Shown here in pieces: positions 8,699 through 16,446 of a stretch of 31,943 bases of DNA. The notes under the pieces are model-generated. The model worked only from the letters and a program-made list of their open reading frames with translations, did no database searches and was not told where the DNA came from. How positions within the stretch are numbered: the first letter of the stretch is position 1; every line of letters begins with the position of its first letter. Made by a program: the position numbers and the translations under genes. This stretch comes from Euryarchaeota archaeon UBA126. Its GTDB lineage: Archaea > Thermoplasmatota > Poseidoniia > Poseidoniales > Thalassarchaeaceae. Where the stretch lies: contig DAMG01000070.1 of NCBI GenBank assembly GCA_002497025.1, positions 1,705 through 33,647 on the forward strand, in the 5' to 3' direction.

Positions 8699-9853
8699 AT
8701 GGCCTCGACTGAGGGCACGCCTCTGCGCGTGCTAATCGTCCATGTATGGTTCTGGCCTCATGTTGGCGGTGGAGACCAACATGTGGAAATGTTAGGTCGA
8801 GAATTAGTCAATTTGGGCCATGAGGTTACAGTCTGGTGTGCCGATGTTCCAGAACATGACTCAAAACAATTCCAAAGGGGAGGTATCAATGTCGTTCGTC
8901 TATCCCCTAGCAGAATACTTGCGGGAGTTGATCCGGTTGTTTCTCTAGATGGATTATCTATGGAAGAATTCGATATCGTGCACCTACATGATACACTTCC
9001 TGTATTAATTAGAAAATCGCTAAAAATGGCTCGCAGTGCAGGAGTTCCAGTAGTAACTACCTACCACAATGACTACATCAAACATGGATTAATAGCTAAT
9101 TCGGTAAAATCGATCAGATGGTCTATGCAGGGCAGGAAAACCTTGCATTCAAGTGAGGCAAGAATTGTACTAACAGATTACTTTGAGAAACTTCTCAGAA
9201 GTAAGGGAGTTAAGGGTCATATTGATGTTATTCCAAATGGATTTTCAGCCATAGATGAGGAAGCAGAAAGACCAACCGCTTTGGTTAACCTTGGAGACAG
9301 AAAATTACTGACTTTTATCGGAAGACTAAGCGAACAAAAAGGCCTTGACGTTCTAATGGATGCTTGGGACTTACTTGTGAAAAATTCTGATTCTGGATTC
9401 GACCTAGCAATTGCTGGTAAAGGGGAACTCGGTGATTGGTTAACAGAACGTATCGAAAATTCTGACCAAAATCAAGCAATTCATCGATTGGGACTAGTCA
9501 GCGAGGGAGAAAAGCGTTGGCTACTTGAGAACTCTACAGGTATAGTAATCCCGTCTCGCTTCGAGGGTCTTCCAACTGTTATGCTTGAAGCGATGTATGC
9601 CAACGCTCCAGTAATCATGGCTGATGTGAACGACCTCGGCCGATTAGTTACCGAGCCAGGAGCTGGATTCTCAGTAGAGGCTGGAAATCCCATGGAACTA
9701 GCCAATGCTATGAAGCGATTAATTTCTACTAGTCAGGAGAAATTGGATAATCTTGGAACGGCGGGCCACAAAGCCGCAAAGTCCTACATGTGGCCTGTCA
9801 TAACAAAAGATGTACTCGCAGTGTATAGAAGAGTCCTGGAGGAATCGAATTGA
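8699..9853 (+). CDS. Group 1 glycosyltransferase (GT4 family)
   Basis: A 384-residue GT-B enzyme that transfers a sugar from a nucleotide donor to an envelope or glycoprotein glycan. The N-terminal acceptor domain begins with LRVLIVHVWFWPHVGGGDQH, the glycine-rich loop typical of GT4 enzymes, and continues with DIVHLHDTLP and VPVVTTYHNDY. The C-terminal donor domain shows LLTFIGRLSEQKGLDVLMDAW and an intact EX7E motif in SRFEGLPTVMLEAM. The ATG at 8699 places the first beta strand correctly. The next gene overlaps this stop by four bases (TTGA), so they are an operon. The donor sugar and acceptor cannot be inferred. Confidence 0.9.
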   Translation: MASTEGTPLRVLIVHVWFWPHVGGGDQHVEMLGRELVNLGHEVTVWCADVPEHDSKQFQRGGINVVRLSPSRILAGVDPVVSLDGLSMEEFDIVHLHDTLPVLIRKSLKMARSAGVPVVTTYHNDYIKHGLIANSVKSIRWSMQGRKTLHSSEARIVLTDYFEKLLRSKGVKGHIDVIPNGFSAIDEEAERPTALVNLGDRKLLTFIGRLSEQKGLDVLMDAWDLLVKNSDSGFDLAIAGKGELGDWLTERIENSDQNQAIHRLGLVSEGEKRWLLENSTGIVIPSRFEGLPTVMLEAMYANAPVIMADVNDLGRLVTEPGAGFSVEAGNPMELANAMKRLISTSQEKLDNLGTAGHKAAKSYMWPVITKDVLAVYRRVLEESN

Positions 9854-11091
9854 CAGAGACTCAAGTGGAAAAACCGAGCCTATTAGTCGCCAAAGGTACC
9901 TTTGAAGCAATGAGAGGAGCTGAGCGTGATTTAATCAGAAATTTACCAGCATTGACGAAATATTTTGATGTAACAATGGCAACATTACAATCAAGTAGAG
10001 AACTCAAACAATGTTGTAGAGAGAATTCAATTCCTCTACTTAAGCCAAAAATTTCTTGGCAACAAAAATCGGGAACATGGTCTAGAATATGGAATACAGA
10101 ACTAAGAAGTTCAACAAAGGCTTGGAAGGGAATTGCTGGACTAAAAGAAGTCCTAGCAAGTACGGATGCAGTTCATCTTGTTAGTGGAGATGGTTCCCTA
10201 GGATTGATCCGCCTTGTGCCAAAGAAAACTCCATTCCATCTACACATGTTAGAGCCTCACCGCGGTCTATACGAAGATGTTCTTCATCTTGGAGTGGATG
10301 GAAAACCAAGGCGTAATCTATCACTGACTAGATTTGCTCTTTCTAAGGCAAGACGTGATGACAGGAGGGTAGTCTCTGCTTTCCTTAAGCGGCCAAAATC
10401 AAAAATTAACGGTAATTCAAATTACAGTTCTGAAAGAATCCAAACCGTATATGGTTGTGATTCTGAGTTTATTCATCCCAGTGTGGATTTTTCCGAATTC
10501 ACGCCGGAAGCAACTGAAGAAGAGAACCAAGCATGGATTGACCTTGATGAATTGCCCGACCCACCATGGGTAACTACGATTGGTCATGCTGGCTGGGTGA
10601 AAGGGGGTTGGGAAACTATCTCCATGTTGGCAGGAAGCGGCTTCGGATTAGTTCTAGTCGGTGGAGGTGTTTTCGAAGAAGTCGAGGGCCTTCACGACCA
10701 CGCTAATGCCAGAGGTGTCAAATTATGGACACCACCTCGTCTATCTAACCTACAATTAACTGGGTTAATGCGCCGCTCCGTAGCGATTGTTAGTATGGCC
10801 CATGGAGAACCTTTCGGGCTTACACCAATAGAAGCCTTTGCTGTCGGAACTCCAGCCCTCTTTGTAGATGAAGGAGGATTCCAAGATACGGTTGAAGATG
10901 GAGTCAATGGACGACTTCTTCCTCGTGACGATATAATGGCTTGGCAAGAGGCTCTAAACGAAGCACTGGACAGCGATGTGAAAAAGAAATGGGCTGAGGC
11001 TGGAAGACAAAAAATTGCAGAATTAGATCTATCCCCTGATGCTCATGCTAGGCGTATCTTTGGGATATTCGAGGAACTCAATAATCCATAG
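9850..11091 (+). CDS. Group 1 glycosyltransferase (GT4-like), translationally coupled
   Basis: A 413-residue glycosyltransferase. It starts with TTG at 9850, whose bases overlap the TGA stop of the preceding gene. The first ATG (9909) would remove the N-terminal strand PSLLVAKGTF, so the TTG is preferred. The N-terminal domain includes DAVHLVSGDGSLGLIR and FHLHMLEPHRGLYEDV. The donor-binding half has WVTTIGHAGWVKGGWETI and an EX7E motif in GEPFGLTPIEAF, followed by GTPALFVDEGG. It appears catalytically complete and presumably acts in the same glycan pathway as its neighbour. The middle (about residues 150-200) is basic and less typical. Confidence 0.82.
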   Translation: MTETQVEKPSLLVAKGTFEAMRGAERDLIRNLPALTKYFDVTMATLQSSRELKQCCRENSIPLLKPKISWQQKSGTWSRIWNTELRSSTKAWKGIAGLKEVLASTDAVHLVSGDGSLGLIRLVPKKTPFHLHMLEPHRGLYEDVLHLGVDGKPRRNLSLTRFALSKARRDDRRVVSAFLKRPKSKINGNSNYSSERIQTVYGCDSEFIHPSVDFSEFTPEATEEENQAWIDLDELPDPPWVTTIGHAGWVKGGWETISMLAGSGFGLVLVGGGVFEEVEGLHDHANARGVKLWTPPRLSNLQLTGLMRRSVAIVSMAHGEPFGLTPIEAFAVGTPALFVDEGGFQDTVEDGVNGRLLPRDDIMAWQEALNEALDSDVKKKWAEAGRQKIAELDLSPDAHARRIFGIFEELNNP

Positions 11092-11108
11092 ACTGAATTC
11101 AAACGAAA

Positions 11109-11121
11109 GAACGAACCGTTC
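11109..11121. repeat. Short inverted repeat between the glycosyltransferase and the acidic protein gene
   Basis: GAACG-AAC-CGTTC forms a perfect five-base stem 17 bases after the glycosyltransferase stop. No T-run follows, so it is a weak terminator or operator candidate at best. Confidence 0.25.
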
Positions 11122-11149
11122 ATACCTTAGGTAGTAACGGCCGTTTAAC

Positions 11150-11971
11150 ATGGTCGATGATGAGTCGATGAATAACAACGAACGAGCCAGTCAACTTGCA
11201 GTTGCTGTCGGAATGCTACTTTTCGCTTCGGTGATATTCGGAAGCGGAGTGCTTGGCGACGCTGGAGAGGATAGGCTATCAGATGGAAATGATCGCGGCG
11301 AAGATGTCGATTCTAACACAGCAAGTGATCGTGAAGAAGAAAACAACCGACTTAGAAACGATAGGATGGAAGGAGATATCAGCGAAGATATGGCCAGTCT
11401 GGAAATAGCCTGTGATGACGGTGAAGGAGACATGGAGGCGTGTGAAGAGATGAGGGGCATGATGCTTGAAAACAGAATCAGGGTTAATGACGCTGACATG
11501 CGAGAAATGGACCAGCGACGCGGTCAAGAAGACCGAGACATGCGAGGTCCGATTCAGATGCAAGTTCCCCCAGAAATCCGAGTCGAAATGGCAGAAATGT
11601 GGTGTCACAATAATGTATACTCGACATTCTGGGAGAATATAGGAGACGTTAGCGAAGGTGAAGAAGGATTCGAAATTGTCACCTATGATGAAAATGATAA
11701 CATGGAAACGACATTCATCAGCCACGCTGCAATGTCTCAGTTACTGATGGGGCTTGAGCCTCTAGTGGATTCCTGTTCAGATATGATGTTGAGGCAAATG
11801 GGGGTGCCCATTCATCACGATGAGCATGAGGATGATTGGGACGAAAACGATTGGTGTGAGGAACATGCCGAATCGGATGACTGTAATTGGGCAGATGACG
11901 ATTCAGATGACGATTCAGAGGAGTTGGAAGAAGAGTCGAATACTCCTGATGAGGACGAGCCACGAGACTAA
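11150..11971 (+). CDS. Membrane-anchored, highly acidic Cys-containing protein
   Basis: A 273-residue protein not recognised as any family. Residues about 14-36 (ASQLAVAVGMLLFASVIFG) form a single N-terminal membrane anchor or uncleaved signal. The remainder is predicted outside the cell. It is rich in Asp, Glu, Met and Arg up to about residue 145, then has a more folded-looking region (WCHNNVYSTFWENIGDV). The last 55 residues are dominated by Asp and Glu, with HDEHEDDWDENDW at their start. Six cysteines are present. The C-terminal clusters could bind divalent cations; this is inference from composition. An alternative ATG at 11168 would shorten the tail before the anchor. It follows the glycosyltransferases after 58 bases. 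Its stop overlaps the convergent gene's stop by three bases. Confidence 0.75.
   Translation: MVDDESMNNNERASQLAVAVGMLLFASVIFGSGVLGDAGEDRLSDGNDRGEDVDSNTASDREEENNRLRNDRMEGDISEDMASLEIACDDGEGDMEACEEMRGMMLENRIRVNDADMREMDQRRGQEDRDMRGPIQMQVPPEIRVEMAEMWCHNNVYSTFWENIGDVSEGEEGFEIVTYDENDNMETTFISHAAMSQLLMGLEPLVDSCSDMMLRQMGVPIHHDEHEDDWDENDWCEEHAESDDCNWADDDSDDDSEELEEESNTPDEDEPRD
11894..11917 (+). repeat. 12-base direct repeat in the acidic tail
   Basis: The unit GATGACGATTCA occurs twice in tandem, in frame, and encodes DDDS repeated. This suggests the acidic tail varies in length by slippage. Confidence 0.7.
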
Positions 11972-12546
11972 TCCGAAGAAATTCGTTCGGTCTTAGGGCC
12001 GAGTCTGAATGCTACTACCATTGCGACTATTCCAAGGAGAAGTAAGACTACAGAAAGCCATTCGTTAACTACAACTGAATCGTCGAATTTTGGCCAAAAA
12101 GGTAGGACATCCATAGTTGATTCGCCAAGAGTCATCTTTGCACCGATAGAACCCAGAACCGTTATGCTTGCAAGTGCTCCAATTGCTGAAATTGCTTGCA
12201 ATAGTGAAAGCCTAGAATCATTCCAAACTCCTGGACCAAATCTCCAGCGTCCGATTACCATGGAAGCAAGGAATCCAGTTGTTAATCCAGCAAAGAGGAA
12301 TTTGTTGTAACTCATTGCATCACTAGCTGGGTCAGACATCGCCATTGTGCCAGAAAGAACTGCGATAGGGAGCAGAGGGAGTGCTGCGATTGCGGCAATG
12401 TAAGATGCAATGTCGAGATGAGCGCGAGCATTCTTTGCCCCTACAAAGTAATTTGATACCCAAGCGGCTATGGCGCATAGACAAGCGAGAGTAGCAATGC
12501 CTGTTGTTAGACCAACTACTAGGTGATGTAAGGTCTGAGAAAACAT
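11968..12546 (-). CDS. Small multi-pass membrane protein, third gene of the Reeler-like operon
   Basis: A 192-residue protein with about five hydrophobic helices (near 11-33, 45-69, 80-99, 113-140 and 165-187). It has histidines at the membrane edge (HH at positions 7-8, AHLD near 42) and a periplasm-like loop between the last two helices. The ATG at 12546 shares a base with the upstream stop (TAATG), so it is translationally coupled to the 375-residue surface protein. The small size, four-to-five helices and early histidines are loosely reminiscent of DUF2231 or cytochrome b561-like proteins. That resemblance is weak and I do not assign a family. Operon context suggests it works with the two CxCH-type surface proteins. 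Confidence 0.75.
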   Translation of the reverse strand: MFSQTLHHLVVGLTTGIATLACLCAIAAWVSNYFVGAKNARAHLDIASYIAAIAALPLLPIAVLSGTMAMSDPASDAMSYNKFLFAGLTTGFLASMVIGRWRFGPGVWNDSRLSLLQAISAIGALASITVLGSIGAKMTLGESTMDVLPFWPKFDDSVVVNEWLSVVLLLLGIVAMVVAFRLGPKTERISSD

Positions 12547-13673
12547 TACTCATCACCTCCGTAATCCGGATCGTCAACCCATTCCTCATCAACCGGATCC
12601 CAAAGCAAACCAGGGTGTTCATCGTACTTCAGAAGACGTGCTCGATATGCCGCATCTTCGTCGACTGTTGGTTCATCAACTACTGATTCGGCAGGTGCTT
12701 CCTCGGCTGCCTCCACTTCTCGTGTTTGGTCCAAATCGTCCTTTCTTCGGGATGGTTGTAACAGCCCCTGCAGACTCACCAGAAGTGCGATTATGATGAA
12801 CGCACCTGCAAAGCCTTGAGCTCTAGCCCCCATCAAACTACCATCGAATTCGGGTGGAATAGTCCCCATCGTCAGCCAAGGCTGAATCACATCGAACTCT
12901 CCATTTGAGGTAGTTACCCGATAGACAATTCTTCCATCCCCCATGGTCGCAGGTAAATGTACTAACCATTCTTCATCAGCTCCAGCTTCGACAGTTGCAG
13001 GATGGGAAACTGATTCTCCTTCTAATTTCCATTCGACAGAAATTTCTGTGGTATTCTGAGTTAGCACAATAACCGGAGATGTATCACCTGTAACTCGGTA
13101 ATTTGGTGCACTCCAATCGAGGGCAAACCCAGGTAGGTTAGCAGGTACCGGATCAATTGAAATTGAGTGTGGTTCCGATACTCCCAGATAGGCAAGGCCT
13201 TCGTATCCTGCTCCGTGATGAATGGCTACGATTAAATCTCCATCACCTACTTCTTCGGGTGCTGTAAGAACCCAACTTAGGCTAACAACACCATTTGTTG
13301 GAACTATGACTTCAACATAATTTACAGTCGTTCCAGATGGATCCTGAATAATATTCCAACCATGATCTTCAGGATTGTCTCCATTTCCATTAATCGAAGA
13401 AAGAAGGAAGACACCCAGTATTCTGGAATGCGAAATCATGTCAATCTCAATCGTTGTATCGAATTGGTAGGCAGTTCCTGTGAATGCGGTATTTCCAGAT
13501 GTTATCGATATCGTTGCTGTGGAAGGGGCACTCAGAGTAGGATCTCCGTGGCAAGAACCACCACAAACAAAGTCTCTGTTTCCATCGCCTTCACCGCCAG
13601 GATTGGCCACCGTCCCTTGCGTGGAAATTAGGATTAGAGTAATTGTTGCAAGAGTGAGGATTCTACCGCGCAT
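12546..13673 (-). CDS. Reeler-like (choice-of-anchor V type) surface protein with a CxxxCH motif
   Basis: A 375-residue secreted, membrane-anchored protein. Residues 1-23 form a signal peptide. CGGSCHGD follows (Cys37, Cys41, His42), then a beta-rich domain to about residue 155 that includes VSLSWVLTAPEEVGDGDL, matching the same module in the larger neighbour. A second beta domain covers about 160-265, one membrane helix lies near 280-300 (AGAFIIIALLVSLQGLL), and a 75-residue acidic tail faces the cytosol. The Cys-Cys-His-Gly motif just after the signal peptide is typical of choice-of-anchor V domains. Whether it binds haem is unknown; the spacing (CX3CH) is not the canonical CXXCH. Its start overlaps the upstream stop (TGATG). 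Confidence 0.75.
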   Translation of the reverse strand: MRGRILTLATITLILISTQGTVANPGGEGDGNRDFVCGGSCHGDPTLSAPSTATISITSGNTAFTGTAYQFDTTIEIDMISHSRILGVFLLSSINGNGDNPEDHGWNIIQDPSGTTVNYVEVIVPTNGVVSLSWVLTAPEEVGDGDLIVAIHHGAGYEGLAYLGVSEPHSISIDPVPANLPGFALDWSAPNYRVTGDTSPVIVLTQNTTEISVEWKLEGESVSHPATVEAGADEEWLVHLPATMGDGRIVYRVTTSNGEFDVIQPWLTMGTIPPEFDGSLMGARAQGFAGAFIIIALLVSLQGLLQPSRRKDDLDQTREVEAAEEAPAESVVDEPTVDEDAAYRARLLKYDEHPGLLWDPVDEEWVDDPDYGGDE

Positions 13674-16330
13674 CAGGCATCCCTCCTTCGGCCGAAGACG
13701 GTTATTCCGATACTCGCAAGACCCACCAGTAGCATGATTATCGTCATTGGTAAAGACATCGAGGAAATTGACCCAGTAGGCTCTATATCAATCGATTTAG
13801 GAGCCTCGGAAGCATCTACACTCGCGGTATTTTCCATTTCAAATAGCCACAAAACTTCGAGTCCACTAACTTCAGCAGTTACTACATAATACAGGTTAGA
13901 AGCAACAGGAGCTGTCTCACTCCAAAATAGCTCAGTTGTCTCTCCAACCGCTTCTAGGTTGGTTAGCAATGCTTCTCCATTTGCATCTTGTCCTAACGAG
14001 GTGAAGGGGCTACTTGAGCGATAAATTCGGAAATTAGTTTCTCCCTCCGTCCATTCCCAGGATAAATCGACTTCACTACCAGAGAGTGTCGCTGTAAGGC
14101 CACTTACCGTAGTCACATCTCCAAATGTGATGTATGACATACTCGTACCGGTTTCTCCCATATCATCGACGACAGTTAGCATTACAGAATGAGAACCGGT
14201 TCCCAACTGTACATTGACTATCTCGCCGGTTAAACTGTCTCCATTTACATCCCACATGTAATGGATAATTTCTCCATCAAGATCTATCGACATCGAACCA
14301 TCGAGTGTGATAAATGCGCCAGCAATAGGTGGTTCAGGAGATGTCGATATCATTGCCGTGGGTGGAACATTAGCGATCTCGATTTCTGCTTCCAATATTG
14401 TCGATAACCCCCACGGATCACTTGCTGTAACAGTCGCAATCCAAGTTTGCCCCGGTTCTAATCTATCTGTTGTTATGCTCCAAGCGCCCTCTAAGTCTGG
14501 CACGGAGAAACCGTTTCGAGACCAAGAGATATCGAATGAAACTGGTTCTCCATCTAGGTCTGTAGCCGTAGCGTGAACCACCAATGTGTTTAGAGCGTCT
14601 GCAGGTAATGTTGGAGGAGAGGGCATTTCGCTTGCTTCTCCTGTAAATCCACTTTCGCCATTTCCAAGAAGGACTTGCATGTTACCGGGAGCCCCATTCT
14701 CAATCTGTCTTGAGGAGGTTTTCATTGAGGTTCCTAAGTCATCTCCGTCGCCAGGAACAACCTGTACAGACCAACTCTGATCTCTGACAGTCTCAGAGGC
14801 TGGAATCTCAGCCATTCCATCGTATTCTCTTACCCATTCACCATCAACCCACCAACGAATTTGACTATTTGTCTCTGAGTCTCCGTCGGCGTCACTTTGT
14901 TCCCAAATAACACTGAGAGTCATTGAGGTAGTTAGTTTCCCTGAAGGCAACATCTCAATCGAAGTGACTTTTGGAGGAGTATTGAGAATTATCAAGTCCT
15001 CACTTTCAACCCAGGAAGACCACAATAAGCCATCACTGACCCTTGCTCTGGCGTTCCAAGTTTCACCCTTAGAGGTTGATTCGGAAAGAACCGCAGTTAG
15101 GTCATTGTAGGCGGATACTTGGGTGCCGTCCCTAAACCAACGAATCTCTGTAGATTGAACCGTATCGCCATCTGGGTCTGTCCATCCTACGTTAACCACT
15201 AATGCGTCGTCAGTGCGAGCGTTACCAACCGGAGAAACGTACACTGTGGCAACAGGTGGATTATTCGAAGAACCAATCACTACAACTCCTGTGTACACGA
15301 TTTCCCCAAACTCATCACCATCGTGAGGTTTGACTGAGGCTTCCCATTGATCTCCGCTACGAATCATCAGTGGAGTGACCCTGTCCTCATTATCCAACTC
15401 AGGTATTCTAGCACCATCCAGATACCAGCGAATCTCAGTTCCCTGTTGTGGTTCACCGTCGAGATCAAAGTACTCGTAGTCTAACTCTAGTTGATCAGTA
15501 TCAATTGGATTCTCAGGAGTAAGTTCAAGATTTCTCGCTATTGGAAGTGTATTGTTTATTGTAACTGGTCCAACTGTAATTGGATCTCCCTGGTCTATGC
15601 CATCTTTTACAGTAACAGTACAGGTCCATTCGTCCCCTTTGGCAAGCCAGGTCTGAGATACTGATGTTTGGTCATCTAGAGACCCTACATTATTGCCATT
15701 TAATTTCCAACGGATTTGGGTACCCTGTTCCGAATCACCATCCACATCATAGTAGGTGTAATCTATCGCAAGACCAGTACCACGGGTTGGTTGACTAGGA
15801 ATAAAAATCACCGATTGCGCTTCTGGAGGGGTATTGGTAGAACCAGAACTCTCAGTAGATTGGAATGATACGGTTCCCCACCCATCTCCAGAATTTGCAC
15901 CATTTCCATTTGCGGCCAAGACTGCTAGAGAAAAGGTGACTGTCCCGCTTCCAGATGAAGGTGCTGTCCATTCTAGAGACCAGCTCCTATAGTCAGGGAA
16001 TTGGTGAGTTGCCTGATTTCCTGCTGAGTTTACTTGAGTGTTCATAATGCCGACGCCTGTTGAAAGGATTCCACTCGACACTTGGAGATTGAAACCCCCC
16101 TCAGAACCGGAGACTCCACCATTCATCCCAATACTCAGAGAATAGGTTTGACCAGGAGAATAAGAAGAAGGAAAGTTATGCGATGGAGTGGGGGAGGCTC
16201 CTGAACCCCCATGGCAATTACAGCCACTGGAAGAATTGAACTTGCCACCGCTATTGGCTATTGCAACTTGGCTTGATAACAATAGCATAAGAAGTACAAC
16301 AAGCGCTACCATCCGGCGTGAACGCTGCAT
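13673..16330 (-). CDS. Large surface protein: Reeler-like CxCH domain, Ig-like repeats, PKD domain and membrane anchor
   Basis: An 885-residue protein. Signal peptide 1-25; SSSGCNCHGG (Cys37, Cys39, His40) opens a Reeler-like/choice-of-anchor V domain to about residue 155. Four clear tandem units of roughly 95 residues follow, each with DxDGD/DGE, a TxIRWxxDG core and a W-containing strand before a DG turn. A fifth, more divergent unit reaches about residue 665. A PKD-like domain is next (PPTAMISTSPEPP, LDGSMSIDLDG, HYMWDVNGD), then an Fn3-like domain (VSGLTATLSGSEVDLSWEW) and a C-terminal helix (MTIIMLLVGLASIGITVFG) ending in RRRDA. It is the first gene of the operon and lies divergent from the fatty-acid fusion gene, 116 bases away. 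Such architecture suggests a cell-surface stalk, with the CxCH head farthest from the membrane. Confidence 0.82.
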   Translation of the reverse strand: MQRSRRMVALVVLLMLLLSSQVAIANSGGKFNSSSGCNCHGGSGASPTPSHNFPSSYSPGQTYSLSIGMNGGVSGSEGGFNLQVSSGILSTGVGIMNTQVNSAGNQATHQFPDYRSWSLEWTAPSSGSGTVTFSLAVLAANGNGANSGDGWGTVSFQSTESSGSTNTPPEAQSVIFIPSQPTRGTGLAIDYTYYDVDGDSEQGTQIRWKLNGNNVGSLDDQTSVSQTWLAKGDEWTCTVTVKDGIDQGDPITVGPVTINNTLPIARNLELTPENPIDTDQLELDYEYFDLDGEPQQGTEIRWYLDGARIPELDNEDRVTPLMIRSGDQWEASVKPHDGDEFGEIVYTGVVVIGSSNNPPVATVYVSPVGNARTDDALVVNVGWTDPDGDTVQSTEIRWFRDGTQVSAYNDLTAVLSESTSKGETWNARARVSDGLLWSSWVESEDLIILNTPPKVTSIEMLPSGKLTTSMTLSVIWEQSDADGDSETNSQIRWWVDGEWVREYDGMAEIPASETVRDQSWSVQVVPGDGDDLGTSMKTSSRQIENGAPGNMQVLLGNGESGFTGEASEMPSPPTLPADALNTLVVHATATDLDGEPVSFDISWSRNGFSVPDLEGAWSITTDRLEPGQTWIATVTASDPWGLSTILEAEIEIANVPPTAMISTSPEPPIAGAFITLDGSMSIDLDGEIIHYMWDVNGDSLTGEIVNVQLGTGSHSVMLTVVDDMGETGTSMSYITFGDVTTVSGLTATLSGSEVDLSWEWTEGETNFRIYRSSSPFTSLGQDANGEALLTNLEAVGETTELFWSETAPVASNLYYVVTAEVSGLEVLWLFEMENTASVDASEAPKSIDIEPTGSISSMSLPMTIIMLLVGLASIGITVFGRRRDA
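14340..15830 (-). repeat. Tandem Ig-like protein repeats (about five units)
   Basis: Within the 885-residue protein, units of about 95 codons repeat the pattern D-x-DGD/DGE, Q/N-x-T/S-x-IRWxxDG, KG/SGxxW and a DG turn. Representative cores are GTQIRWKLNG, GTEIRWYLDG, STEIRWFRDG and NSQIRWWVDG. The fifth unit is weaker (FDISWSRNG). Boundaries are approximate. Confidence 0.75.
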
Positions 16331-16391
16331 GAGCTCCCTACAACCTAATGCGCTGATAGTACATTCGGCGACGTGTTGGTGAATCGGTTAT

Positions 16392-16406
16392 CGGTCCGAA
16401 GGACCG
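16392..16406. promoter_or_regulatory. Hairpin or operator candidate in the divergent 16.3-16.4 kb promoter region
   Basis: CGGTCC-GAA-GGACCG is a perfect six-base inverted repeat. It lies 41 bases before the start of the beta-oxidation fusion gene and 62 bases from the start of the divergent surface-protein gene. Its position fits an operator, but no regulator can be named. Confidence 0.35.
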
Positions 16407-16446
16407 GAATCGGTGGATTCATTGGTAGGTCTTTGGTCGCCAAGTC

